Origin: Neorhizobium galegae | GTDB taxonomy: Bacteria > Pseudomonadota > Alphaproteobacteria > Rhizobiales > Rhizobiaceae | Assembly: GCF_017877135.1 (NCBI RefSeq) | Contig: NZ_JAGIPH010000003.1 | Location: forward strand, 124,001-188,000 | Length of the DNA stretch: 64,000 nt | Direction of reading: 5' to 3' | Shown: one piece after another, positions 9,263 through 17,351 of the stretch | Layout: each line of letters opens with the position of its first letter | Position numbering within the stretch: the first letter of the stretch is position 1 | The notes under the pieces: generated by a model | The model's database searches: none | Told to the model about the DNA's origin: nothing | The model's input: the letters and a program-made list of their open reading frames with translations, nothing else | Translations under genes and position numbers: made by a program

Positions 9263-9290
9263 CGCGGGTATGGTGAGTGCCATACCCGCG
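9263..9290. terminator. Strong hairpin between binding-protein gene and hutC-like gene
   Basis: An 11-bp perfect stem (CGCGGGTATGG / CCATACCCGCG) with a 6-base loop, starting 9 bases beyond the stop of the binding-protein gene. No T-run follows in either direction, so it may be an mRNA-stabilising or attenuating hairpin within the operon rather than a full terminator. Confidence 0.5.
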
Positions 9291-9298
9291 AAGCTCGG

Positions 9299-10213
9299 TC
9301 AGTTCAACTTGTGTTTCGCCAGCCACTCGCCGGCAACGACGTCGAAGCTGTCGTGATTGGCCAAACGACCGTTCATGACGATCAGGTCCTCGGTCGTCAA
9401 AGCGGCAGACACGGCATCGAGCGTCTTCGTCACGACGTCGCTGACCTTTGCCTTGGCAATGACCGGCACGATGTTCTGGGCCGGAAACAGGTTCTTGACG
9501 TCTTCGAGGATGACCAGTTTGTTGTCCGCAATCGCCGGGTCTGTCGAGAACAGGTTTGCCGCCTGGACCTGGTCATTCACCAGTGCCGAAAGCGTCAGCG
9601 GGCCGCCGACATCGAGCGACTTGAACGACTTGAACTCAAGGCCGTAAAGTTCCTTCAGGCCGATGATGCCTTCCTTGCGCGTCTTCCATTCCGGAGGACC
9701 GCCCAGCACCAGCTGGGACGCAACCGGTGCGAGATCGGCAATCGTCTTCAGCTTGTACTTCTCGGCAGTCGCGCGGGTGACGGCGACACCGTCGGAATCC
9801 TGCGCCTGCGACGGCGTCAGCATCGAAACGCCGGCCGGCAGAGCGGCTTTCAGAGCCTTGGCGACGTCTTCCGGCGAATGCGCCGTTGCGTTCTTGTCGA
9901 GATAGCTCAACGTCGCGCCGGCATATTCCGGCAGGAGGTCGATCGACCCGTCGAGAAGCGCCGGCATGTAAACCTCACGGCTGCCGATGTTCAGTTTGGT
10001 GTCGGTCTTGATGCCCTTTGCCGCAAGCGCCTTGGCATAGATGGTAGCCAGAAGCTGGCTCTCCGGGAAATCCGCCGAGCCGACGATGATGGTGGTCTTG
10101 TCGGTGCGCGCGGCCGGAGCAGCCCCGAGCGGATCGGTCTGGGCAAGCGTCGTGGTGGCGGAAAGCGCCATCAGCGCAAACGCGCCGGCGGCCTTTAAGA
10201 TACTGAATGCCAT
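9299..10213 (-). CDS. Osmoprotectant/betaine-type ABC transporter substrate-binding protein (OpuAC/ProX-like)
   Basis: A 304-residue periplasmic protein with an N-terminal Sec signal (about 25 residues, ending near TTTLAQ). A choline/glycine-betaine-type binding domain follows (IIVGSADFPESQLLATIYAKAL, LLPEYAGATLSYLD, VDVVTKTLDAVSAALTTEDL-like C-terminus). OpuC-type proteins bind quaternary ammonium compounds; the ergothioneine-binding EgtU belongs to the same fold. It is the fourth gene of a leftward unit (ATPase, permease, permease, binding protein) and is separated from the permease by 65 bases. The specificity proposed here rests on the adjacent lyase and HutC-like regulator, not on residues I can verify. 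Confidence 0.88.
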   Translation of the reverse strand: MAFSILKAAGAFALMALSATTTLAQTDPLGAAPAARTDKTTIIVGSADFPESQLLATIYAKALAAKGIKTDTKLNIGSREVYMPALLDGSIDLLPEYAGATLSYLDKNATAHSPEDVAKALKAALPAGVSMLTPSQAQDSDGVAVTRATAEKYKLKTIADLAPVASQLVLGGPPEWKTRKEGIIGLKELYGLEFKSFKSLDVGGPLTLSALVNDQVQAANLFSTDPAIADNKLVILEDVKNLFPAQNIVPVIAKAKVSDVVTKTLDAVSAALTTEDLIVMNGRLANHDSFDVVAGEWLAKHKLN

Positions 10214-10278
10214 GCTAGCTACTCCTTGAGGTTCAACGTCATGAGACTGAAAACGCGGTTGGGTGGATGGTCGCCCGC

Positions 10279-10950
10279 CTAGAGCCGGCGGGTGAGGCCC
10301 GGTGAGACTGTCAGCCTGGACAGGATGCCGATTGCCAGATCGACGAGGAGGGCCAGAGCGCCGACCAGGACGGCACCCGCCGCCATCTGGTAGTAATCGT
10401 TCTGGGCGCGGCCATCGATGATGAGGCGCCCGAGCCCGCCCAGCGAAACGTAAGCGGCAATGGTTGCCGTCGATATGATCTGCAGCGTCGCGCTGCGCAG
10501 CCCGGAGAAGATCAGCGGCAAGGCGCAGGGAAGTTCGACATCGAAGAGAATGTCGAGCGGGCGTTTGCCCATGCCGCGCGCCGCATCCACTGCGGCCGGG
10601 TCCACCGCCGCAACGCCGGCATAGGTTCCGCTCATGATCGGCGGCACGGCAAGCAGGACAAGCACGATGATGCTCGGCACGATGAAGGCCATGTCGGAGG
10701 TAAAGACAGGCCCGAACAGGATCACCAGAAGAACGATGAGGCCAAGGCTTGGCAGCGAGCGCAAGGCATTGGCAAGTCCGGCGATCAGGACGACGCCGCG
10801 GCCCGTATGCCCGACGTAGAGTCCGATCGGCAAGCCGATCAGGCAGGCGAAGAAAAGCGCGACCCCGCTATAGATCAGATGCTGGATGACAAGCGCGAAC
10901 ACCCCGTCGCTTCCCGTCCAATGGGTCGGGTCTGAAAACCATGCAATCAT
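10279..10950 (-). CDS. Betaine/osmoprotectant ABC transporter permease (OpuCB/OpuCD-like, second)
   Basis: A 223-residue inner-membrane permease with about five to six hydrophobic helices. It carries the BPD-transport EAA-like loop around GMGKRPLDILFDVELPCALPLI, and SLPSLGLIVLLV is typical of the family. ATG 10950 starts within ATGA, overlapping the stop of the preceding permease gene (10947-10950). Together with the partner permease it would form a heterodimeric channel for the compound bound by the adjacent periplasmic protein. Confidence 0.9.
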   Translation of the reverse strand: MIAWFSDPTHWTGSDGVFALVIQHLIYSGVALFFACLIGLPIGLYVGHTGRGVVLIAGLANALRSLPSLGLIVLLVILFGPVFTSDMAFIVPSIIVLVLLAVPPIMSGTYAGVAAVDPAAVDAARGMGKRPLDILFDVELPCALPLIFSGLRSATLQIISTATIAAYVSLGGLGRLIIDGRAQNDYYQMAAGAVLVGALALLVDLAIGILSRLTVSPGLTRRL

Positions 10951-11597
10951 CGCTCGGCACCTCCCGGCTGCCAGGGTGTCATGCGTTTGGCGGCAAAAAG
11001 GACAAGACCGTCCAGCAGTGCGGCAAGCAGCACGCAAAGCACGATCCCGGCAATGATGGGCGTGAGGAACCGCAGTTGAAGCCCCTGCGTGAACAGCAGC
11101 CCGAGCTGCGGCGTGCCGATCAGGGCGGCGACCGAGACGATGCTGACATTGGAGACAACAGCCACCCGCAGCCCCGCCGCAATCACCGGAACGGCAAGGG
11201 GAAGTTCGACGACGAAGAGGCGTGGCAGCCTGCGATAGCCCATGGCATTGGCCGCCTGGATGACATCCGGGGGGACAGACTCAAGGCCGTCGCTGACCGT
11301 GCGCACCAGAAGCGCGAGCGCGTAGACCGTGAGCGCCACGACCACATTCATGGGATCGAGAATACGCGTGCCGAGCACAAGCGGCAGGAGCACGAAGAGC
11401 GCCAGGGACGGAATTGTATAGAGCAAGCCTGCCGCACCCAGCAGGGTCGAGCGGAAGAACCCCGCCCGTTGCGCAAGCCATCCCAGCGGCAGAGCAAGCA
11501 GCAATCCGATCACCACGGGGATCACGGACAGCCCGAGGTGCCAGAGAAAGAGTTCGGCGATGCGGCCGGACTCGCGGTAGAGCCAGTCGAACCTCAT
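10947..11597 (-). CDS. Betaine/osmoprotectant ABC transporter permease (first)
   Basis: A 216-residue permease, paralogous in design to its downstream neighbour: hydrophobic helices, LLYTIPSLALFVLL, and the EAA-type loop AMGYRRLPRLFVVELPLAVPVI. It starts at ATG 11597, sharing ATGA with the stop of the ATPase gene, and ends in ATGA with the next permease. Reading frames open further upstream on this strand are only a shadow of the ATPase gene. It is a component of the candidate histidine-betaine importer. Confidence 0.9.
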   Translation of the reverse strand: MRFDWLYRESGRIAELFLWHLGLSVIPVVIGLLLALPLGWLAQRAGFFRSTLLGAAGLLYTIPSLALFVLLPLVLGTRILDPMNVVVALTVYALALLVRTVSDGLESVPPDVIQAANAMGYRRLPRLFVVELPLAVPVIAAGLRVAVVSNVSIVSVAALIGTPQLGLLFTQGLQLRFLTPIIAGIVLCVLLAALLDGLVLFAAKRMTPWQPGGAER

Positions 11598-12709
11598 GGC
11601 TGCGTCCCCATGCGACCGGTGCGCGCAGCTTCGATGGCTTCGGCAACATGCGACAGCGTCACGGTTCCCATCAACTCGCCGGACTGCCCGACGATGACAC
11701 CACGGCCGGACGGAGAACTGAGCGCCGCGTCGAGAACATGCCGCAGGCTGCTGCCTTCGACGGCCAGCGTGCCGCTGAGGTTGAGGTCGCCGTCCCGCAA
11801 GGGGCCTTTGACGCTGTCGACATCCGCCCAGCCCAGCGGCCGGTTCATGGAATCCGCAACGAGGACCCATCTGTCCGTGGCAATCTGGCGAAGGGTTTCG
11901 GGAGTGGCGCCAAGCGTTGCCGTCGGCTCGGCTCCGAGCGGCACGCCGCCCTTGGCGAATTCGGCAAAGCCAAGCACGCGATAACCGCGGTCACGCCCGA
12001 TGAAATCGGCGACGAAGTCGTCCGCCGGTCTTGCCAGCAGTTCCTGCGGGGTCGCAACCTGTGCCAGCGTGCCGCCGGTGCGCAGAACGACCACCTGGTC
12101 TCCCAGTTTCAGAGCCTCGTCGATGTCATGCGTGACCATGATGATGGTCTTGCCGATGTCCCGCTGCAGCCGGAGAAACTCGTCCTGCAATTGCCCGCGC
12201 ACGACCGGATCGACGGCGCTGAACGGTTCATCCATCAGCATGAATTTCGGATCGGACGCCAGGGCGCGGGCAACGCCCACGCGCTGCTGCTGGCCGCCGG
12301 AAAGCTGCCATGGATAGCGATTGGCGAAAGCGGAGGACAGCCCGACACGCTCCAGGAGCTCATGGGCGATGCGCAGTGCCTGATCCTTGGGGGTCCCGTT
12401 CAGCCGCGCGGTGGTTGCGATATTCTGCGCGACGGTGCGATGCGGAAAAAGACCCGCATTTTGAATGACGTATCCGATCTTTCGGCGCAGCACGGCGACA
12501 TCCATCGTGTCCGTCGGTTCGCCATCCAGAAGAATTCTGCCCGAAGAGGGCGCAATCAGGCGGTTCACCATCCGCAGCGAGGTGGTTTTGCCGCAACCGG
12601 ACGGGCCGACGAAAATCGTCAGCTTCCCGCTGGGCGCTGTCAGCGACAGCTTGTCGACAGCAACTGTCTGGCCCCGATAGTGCTTGCTGACGGCATCAAA
12701 TGTGATCAT
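11594..12709 (-). CDS. Betaine/osmoprotectant ABC transporter ATP-binding protein (ProV/OpuCA-like)
   Basis: A 371-residue cytoplasmic ATPase with Walker A GPSGCGKT (residues 35-42), Q-loop near YVIQNAGLFPH, signature LSGGQ (136-140) and Walker B FMLMDEP (156-162). About 130 residues follow after position 245 and match the paired CBS-domain tail of OpuCA/ProV proteins (ATDRWVLVADS..., GRGVIVGQSGELMGTVT). In those proteins the CBS tail senses ionic strength or nucleotides. It is the first gene of the leftward unit; ATG 12709 was chosen because the ATPase fold (ITFDAVSKHY) begins there. A HutC-like operator lies about 60 bases upstream. Confidence 0.92.
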   Translation of the reverse strand: MITFDAVSKHYRGQTVAVDKLSLTAPSGKLTIFVGPSGCGKTTSLRMVNRLIAPSSGRILLDGEPTDTMDVAVLRRKIGYVIQNAGLFPHRTVAQNIATTARLNGTPKDQALRIAHELLERVGLSSAFANRYPWQLSGGQQQRVGVARALASDPKFMLMDEPFSAVDPVVRGQLQDEFLRLQRDIGKTIIMVTHDIDEALKLGDQVVVLRTGGTLAQVATPQELLARPADDFVADFIGRDRGYRVLGFAEFAKGGVPLGAEPTATLGATPETLRQIATDRWVLVADSMNRPLGWADVDSVKGPLRDGDLNLSGTLAVEGSSLRHVLDAALSSPSGRGVIVGQSGELMGTVTLSHVAEAIEAARTGRMGTQP

Positions 12710-12766
12710 GGCGCAGTTCCCGTGTATCAGGCATCGGATCTGGCCCGTCCTCCGACGCTCTCTTGG

Positions 12767-12778
12767 TTGTCTATACAA
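12767..12778. promoter_or_regulatory. HutC/GntR-type operator upstream of the betaine importer
   Basis: TTGTCTATACAA is an inverted repeat (TTGT...ACAA) resembling the HutC operator core, which I recall as CTTGTATGTACAAG. It sits 58 bases upstream of the ATPase start, where a repressor site is expected, and the only GntR/HutC-type gene in the window is in the same unit. I saw no second copy upstream of the lyase or the regulator. Confidence 0.55.
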
Positions 12779-13270
12779 GCACGAAGACAGGGCCTGTGCA
12801 AGCGGGGTGCCCACGAAATCTACGCTTATCGATGATGCCTAAAATTCATGCTGTTTTGGTGGGCAAGGTGAGGGCTTTAGCCAGGCGATGACCCTTTCAG
12901 TCGGTGCCGCTGCGGATACCGGAGACGATTCTGCTGAGCACATACTGATCCTCACCTCGTGTAGGCTGTCAGACCTATCTGGTGCTCGTTCGTCAGAAGT
13001 AAATCATCCGTCGCGGCCTCTTTAATCGAACTGCGAACAACTCGATTGGGTAGCCACATCCTCTCGAGGGGCACAAATTTCTACCAGAATACTAGAAAAT
13101 TGGCACGGCGTTTCCGTCCGCTGCGCGATCGAACACGTACCGCCTTTGAACATCGCGCCATCTTGCCCGAGATTGAGGCGTATCGGCAGCGATCGCTGTC
13201 GCACGGACGAAAATGAAGATCGAAATGACTTGCCCACCGAGATTGGCTGGGCCTCATACTGGTGGAAGAC
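12779..13270. other. Intergenic interval with no supported gene
   Basis: This stretch separates the leftward importer unit from the rightward OsmC pair. Its base composition is lower in GC than its flanks and every frame is broken. No RNA gene, repeat or clear remnant could be recognised. Confidence 0.5.
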
Positions 13271-13498
13271 ATGCATATCGCCAAGATCAGCCTGAAGACC
13301 CTGGACAACGCGCCGCTGTGCCGCGTTAGCCGCGCCAGCATCATCCTTCTGGTTCTCGCGCTGGTGGCTTCCGTCTGTTCCATCGAGATTCCCCGGTGGC
13401 TGCAGGCCCTTCTTCTGACCGCCGGCTTCATCGGCGCGATCTTCGGATTGGGGCGCAGGCATCATGTTGTTGATCGTGACCATGGAGAGACCGCGTGA
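13271..13498 (+). CDS. Small membrane protein of unknown function, coupled to OsmC-like gene
   Basis: A 75-residue protein. One hydrophobic helix spans about residues 23-40 (SIILLVLALVASVCS) and a second about residues 45-61 (WLQALLLTAGFIGAIFG), with a short charged tail. ATG 13271 is preceded by GGTGGAAG. Its stop codon overlaps the GTG start of the OsmC-like gene (GTGA), which argues that it is translated. I do not recognise the family. Confidence 0.5.
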   Translation: MHIAKISLKTLDNAPLCRVSRASIILLVLALVASVCSIEIPRWLQALLLTAGFIGAIFGLGRRHHVVDRDHGETA

Positions 13499-14046
13499 CG
13501 ACACTGAATGATTATCTGAGCCAGAAGAGAGAGGCGGTGCTGGCGCGTCGCAGCCGCATCCGCAGCGGTGAAGCAGGTGCCATCACCCTGAAAGCGGGTG
13601 CGACCGCCGAAGGACGCAGCGGCGTGCGGCGGATTCGCATCCGCGATTTTCAAGTCATCACCGACAGCCCACCGGATTTTGCCGGATACAATCTCGGACC
13701 TTCCTCTCCCGAACTGCTGCTCGGGGCACTGTCGAGCTGCCTGACGCACACCTACCTTATTCACGCTGCCGATCAGGGCGTGCCGCTTGAAACGCTCGAA
13801 GCAGAGGTGTCCGCGGTTCTTGATCCCCGCGGAGGATCCGAGGGCCATGAAGCGATCCCCGTCTATCCGCATGACATCGTCTACACGGTGACGCTGGTGT
13901 CTCCGGCCAGCAGTGCGGAGATCGCCAGGGTGACGGCGGCGGTGGAGGCATTCTGTCCGATCCTCAACCTTTTGAAGCGTGGCACGAAGGTCGTCGGAAC
14001 CGTGAACCACCATCAGCCCGCCGCAGCGGCATCCGATGCAGCGTGA
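13495..14046 (+). CDS. OsmC/Ohr-family protein
   Basis: A 183-residue cytoplasmic protein with the OsmC fold. The two conserved reactive cysteines appear in GALSSCLTHTYL and VEAFCPILNLLKRG. Family members reduce organic hydroperoxides through a Cys pair, or act on related thiol chemistry. The GTG start overlaps the stop of the small membrane gene. Proximity to the sulfonate operon suggests it may serve sulfur metabolism or oxidative protection around flavin monooxygenases, but no operon link to ssuD is visible because about 280 bases intervene. Confidence 0.88.
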   Translation: MTTLNDYLSQKREAVLARRSRIRSGEAGAITLKAGATAEGRSGVRRIRIRDFQVITDSPPDFAGYNLGPSSPELLLGALSSCLTHTYLIHAADQGVPLETLEAEVSAVLDPRGGSEGHEAIPVYPHDIVYTVTLVSPASSAEIARVTAAVEAFCPILNLLKRGTKVVGTVNHHQPAAAASDAA

Positions 14047-14282
14047 TCCTGTCGCCTCGGATCTTTGGATGGTCGCCCGGTGTAAACAGAAGATGCGAAA
14101 GTTGGAATATTTCTGACGCCGCAACTCCAGACCGCGCCAAATACGCCCGAAATGCCTCGACGGCCCTGGGTCGCCTGCAATCCTCGACACCCACGCGTGG
14201 TTCAGGGCCACCCGCACTTCGACCTGATCGAAACGAATAACCCACCGCAGGCGGCGGATTGAGAATATCCTTCCTTTTCTAT

Positions 14283-14296
14283 AGACAGATCGGTCT
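14283..14296. promoter_or_regulatory. Imperfect palindrome in the ssuD promoter region
   Basis: AGACAGATCGGTCT (12 of 14 bases symmetric) lies 34 bases upstream of the ssuD start and overlaps a possible -10 (TATAGA). Its half-sites (AGAC/GTCT) resemble TetR-type operators. The regulator is unknown; the TetR gene at 24.6-25.2 kb is one candidate. Confidence 0.35.
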
Positions 14297-14329
14297 TTAG
14301 GCTTCCTCTCAACACGCAGAGAGAACGCC

Positions 14330-15499
14330 ATGCCGCCGATCCAGACAAGCGCCCTGAACTTCTTCTGGTTCATCCCGACCCACGGCGATGGATCCTATCT
14401 CGGAACGTCGCATCTCAGCCGGCCACCGGAATTCTCCTATTTCAAGCAGGTGGCGACGACGGTCGATGCGCTGGGATTTGAGGGCGTGCTTCTGCCGACC
14501 GGCCAGACCTGCGAGGATTCCTGGATCACCGCCAGCGGCCTTGCCGCCGTAACCGAGCGGCTGAAATATCTGGTGGCGCTGCGCCCGGGCGTTACCTCGC
14601 CGACCTTTGCCGCCCGGCAGACGGCAGCGCTTGATCGTCTGAGCCGCGGCCGGCTTCTGCTCAACGTCGTTGTCGGCGGCAATCCGAGCGAACTGGCCGG
14701 AGACGGCATCTTCCTCTCGCATGACGAGCGATACCAGCAGGCGGCCGAGTTTCTGGAGATCTGGAAACGGCTGCTGGCCGGAGAGGCGGTGGATTTCGAG
14801 GGTCGCCACTACAGCCTGAAGGGCGCCCGCTGCGATTTTCCGCCTGTTCATGCACCGCACCCGCCGCTCTATTTCGGCGGCTCGTCGGAGGCAGGCCAGG
14901 AGCTTGCCGTCAACGCCACCGATATGTACCTGACGTGGGGCGAGCCGCTCGAAGCGGTACGCGAAAAGATCGACTCCGTCCGCGCCAGGGCAAAGCGGGC
15001 CGGACGCAATGTCCGCTTCGGCATGCGCATCCATTTCATCGTGCGCGAGGACGAGGATGATGCCTGGCGGGCGGCCGATCGGCTGATCTCGCACATTTCC
15101 GACGAACAGATCGAACGCAGCTGGCAACGGTTCCAGGTAGAGATGGATTCGGTCGGGCAGAAGCGGCAGGCCGCTCTGCACGGCGGACGGCGCGACCGGT
15201 TGCGGATCGCCCCGAACCTGTGGGCAGGCGTCGGGCTCGTCAGAACAGGTGTGGGAACAGCCCTTGTCGGCACGCCGCGCCAGATCGCAGACCGGCTTGC
15301 GGAATACCAGGCGCTCGGCATCGATACGATCATCGGTTCCGGCTATCCGCATATCGAGGAAGCCTACCGCGTGGCGGAACTTCTGTTTCCGCTCCTCGGC
15401 ATCGATCCCCGCCGGACCACGACGCTCAGTGACGGGATCGTCAACGAATTTTCGGTCGGACGCGCCGCTGGCCCGGCACGGGCGGACGCTGTCGGCTGA
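14330..15499 (+). CDS. ssuD: FMNH2-dependent alkanesulfonate monooxygenase
   Basis: A 389-residue luciferase-like (LLM) enzyme very close to Escherichia coli SsuD over its full length. Shared features are [29 protein letters not shown] (with the conserved active-site-region Cys), [13 protein letters not shown]-like, [26 protein letters not shown] and [19 protein letters not shown]. It cleaves C1-C8 alkanesulfonates to aldehyde and sulfite using reduced FMN. It is the first gene of the rightward operon with an SBP, ATPase, permease and second LLM. No flavin reductase (ssuE) is seen in the window, so FMNH2 must be supplied by a reductase encoded elsewhere. Confidence 0.95.
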   Translation: MPPIQTSALNFFWFIPTHGDGSYLGTSHLSRPPEFSYFKQVATTVDALGFEGVLLPTGQTCEDSWITASGLAAVTERLKYLVALRPGVTSPTFAARQTAALDRLSRGRLLLNVVVGGNPSELAGDGIFLSHDERYQQAAEFLEIWKRLLAGEAVDFEGRHYSLKGARCDFPPVHAPHPPLYFGGSSEAGQELAVNATDMYLTWGEPLEAVREKIDSVRARAKRAGRNVRFGMRIHFIVREDEDDAWRAADRLISHISDEQIERSWQRFQVEMDSVGQKRQAALHGGRRDRLRIAPNLWAGVGLVRTGVGTALVGTPRQIADRLAEYQALGIDTIIGSGYPHIEEAYRVAELLFPLLGIDPRRTTTLSDGIVNEFSVGRAAGPARADAVG

Positions 15500-15537
15500 T
15501 CTGCCTTATCCCTTTTCTCTTGTCCAAGGATGCCTTG

Positions 15538-16542
15538 ATGACCCGATTGATGCGCCTGTTCGCTACTTCCGCCCTTGGGATCGCGGCTCTGTTTCCCGCC
15601 ATCACCGCTCAGGCCGAGGGCCTCATCCGTATCTCACAGCAGTTCGGAACGCTCTATCTGCCGCTGCATGTCATCCGCGACCAGAACCTCATCGAAAAAC
15701 ATGCCAAGGTGCTCGGCCTCAATGACGTGAAGGTGGAATGGGCGCAGCTGTCCGGCGGCGACGCAATCAATGCAGCGCTCCTGTCCGGCTCGATCGACAT
15801 CGCGGCGGCCGGCATCGGTCCGTTCCTCACGCTCTGGGACCGCACGCAGGGTTCGGTCAAGATCGTCGCGGGGCTGGCGAACCAGCCGAACTACCTCGTG
15901 ACCAACAACCCGAACATCAAGACGCTGAAGGACTTCAAACCAACCGACAAGATCGCCCTGCCGGCGGTCGGTGTCTCCGTTCAGGCGCGCATCCTGCAGA
16001 TGGCCGCCGAGAAGGAATTCGGCCCCGGCAACCAGAACAAGCTCGACAACAATACCGTGACGCTTGCCCATCCGGATGCCACGGCGGCACTGCTGTCGGG
16101 CTCCACGGAGATTACCGCGCACCTCTCCAACACGCCGTTCCAGGAACAGGCGCTGAAGGACCCCAAGATCCACAAGGTCTTTTCCTCCTACGATATTCTG
16201 GGCGGTGCGGTAACGCCGACCTATCTCTATGCCACCACCAAATGGCAGGCGGAAAACCCGAAGACATTCCAGGCCTTCTTCGATGCCGTGAAGGAAGCCA
16301 GCGCCTGGATCGAAGCCAACAAGAAGGCGGCGGCGGAAACCTATATCCGGGTGGAGAAATCCAAGCTGGAGCCGGCCTTCGTGCAGTCGCTGATCGAAAG
16401 CCCGGACAGCAAGTTCACCGTGGTTCCGGCCAAATCCTTCGCCTTTGCCGATTTCCTCTACAGGACCGGCGCCATCAAGCGGAAGGCGGAAAGCTGGAAG
16501 GATTACACCTTCGACACGCTGCACGCCGAGAGCGGTAGCTGA
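15538..16542 (+). CDS. Sulfonate/nitrate/taurine-type ABC transporter substrate-binding protein
   Basis: A 334-residue periplasmic protein. The Sec signal (about 25 residues, ending ITAQAEG) is followed by an NMT1/SsuA-like fold: ISQQFGTLYLPLHVI, SGSIDIAAAGIGPFLTLW, ITAHLSNTPF. The first in-frame codon (TTG 15520) is ignored; ATG 15538 directly starts the signal peptide. It lies 38 bases downstream of ssuD and 2 bases before the ATPase gene. It probably delivers an alkanesulfonate or related sulfur compound to the permease. Confidence 0.9.
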   Translation: MTRLMRLFATSALGIAALFPAITAQAEGLIRISQQFGTLYLPLHVIRDQNLIEKHAKVLGLNDVKVEWAQLSGGDAINAALLSGSIDIAAAGIGPFLTLWDRTQGSVKIVAGLANQPNYLVTNNPNIKTLKDFKPTDKIALPAVGVSVQARILQMAAEKEFGPGNQNKLDNNTVTLAHPDATAALLSGSTEITAHLSNTPFQEQALKDPKIHKVFSSYDILGGAVTPTYLYATTKWQAENPKTFQAFFDAVKEASAWIEANKKAAAETYIRVEKSKLEPAFVQSLIESPDSKFTVVPAKSFAFADFLYRTGAIKRKAESWKDYTFDTLHAESGS

Positions 16543-16544
16543 CC

Positions 16545-17351
16545 ATGCTGGCACGAGATCCCGTGGCTTCGACCGTTTTCGAAGTTGACCGTCTGACGCT
16601 GGATTATCCTTCGGCAAAAGGCCCGGTGCGTGCCGTCGAGGATGTGTCGTTTGAGGTGGCAGGCGGCGAACGTCTCGTGCTGCTCGGCCCGTCCGGCTGC
16701 GGCAAGTCATCCATCCTCAAGGCCGTTGCCGGCTTCCTGAAGCCGGCCTCCGGGGCGATCCGCATGCATGGTCAACCCGTCAGGGGGCCAGGGCCCGACC
16801 GGATCGTCGTGTTCCAGGAATTCGACCAGTTGCTGCCGTGGAAGACCGTGCGGCAGAATGTGGAGTTTCCGCTGCGTCTTGCCGGTCGCCTGTCCAGGGC
16901 CGAGGTGCGCGAGCGCGCCGATTCGGCCTTGAGAAAGGTGGGGCTGGCACGGGTTCTCGACAGTTTCCCGCATACGCTCTCCGGCGGCATGAAGCAGCGC
17001 GCGGCGATTGCCCGCGCGCTGGTGACCGACGCGGATGTTCTTCTGATGGACGAGCCCTTTGCCGCGCTGGACGCGATGACGCGCAGCCAGCTGCAGCGCG
17101 ATCTGCTCGAACTGGCCGAGGAGATCGGCTTCACCCTGCTGTTTGTAACCCATTCCATCGAGGAGGCCATCCTCATCGGCACGCGGCTGCATCTGTTGAG
17201 CCCGCATCCGGGCCGCACGATCACCAGCCTGTCGACGGCGGAGTTCGGCTATGCCGATCTCGGCAGCCGGCGCCTCGAGACCCTGAGCCGGGAGGTGCAT
17301 GACATCCTGTTTTCCCGCCAACCCGCACAGGAGGAAGCGCTGCATGGCTGA
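16545..17351 (+). CDS. ssuB: Sulfonate-type ABC transporter ATP-binding protein (SsuB-like)
   Basis: A 268-residue ATPase of the nitrate/sulfonate/taurine group: Walker A GPSGCGKSS, signature LSGGMKQRAAIARAL, Walker B VLLMDEPFAALDAMTR, H-loop TLLFVTHSIEEA. LSGGMKQR is characteristic of this subgroup. It starts 2 bases after the binding-protein gene and overlaps the permease start by 8 bases, so translation is coupled. Confidence 0.9.
   Translation: MLARDPVASTVFEVDRLTLDYPSAKGPVRAVEDVSFEVAGGERLVLLGPSGCGKSSILKAVAGFLKPASGAIRMHGQPVRGPGPDRIVVFQEFDQLLPWKTVRQNVEFPLRLAGRLSRAEVRERADSALRKVGLARVLDSFPHTLSGGMKQRAAIARALVTDADVLLMDEPFAALDAMTRSQLQRDLLELAEEIGFTLLFVTHSIEEAILIGTRLHLLSPHPGRTITSLSTAEFGYADLGSRRLETLSREVHDILFSRQPAQEEALHG

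Noticed and set aside
13022-13504. 160-codon minus-strand frame
   Set aside because: Overlaps the small membrane gene and OsmC start; no ribosome binding site and no family-like sequence.
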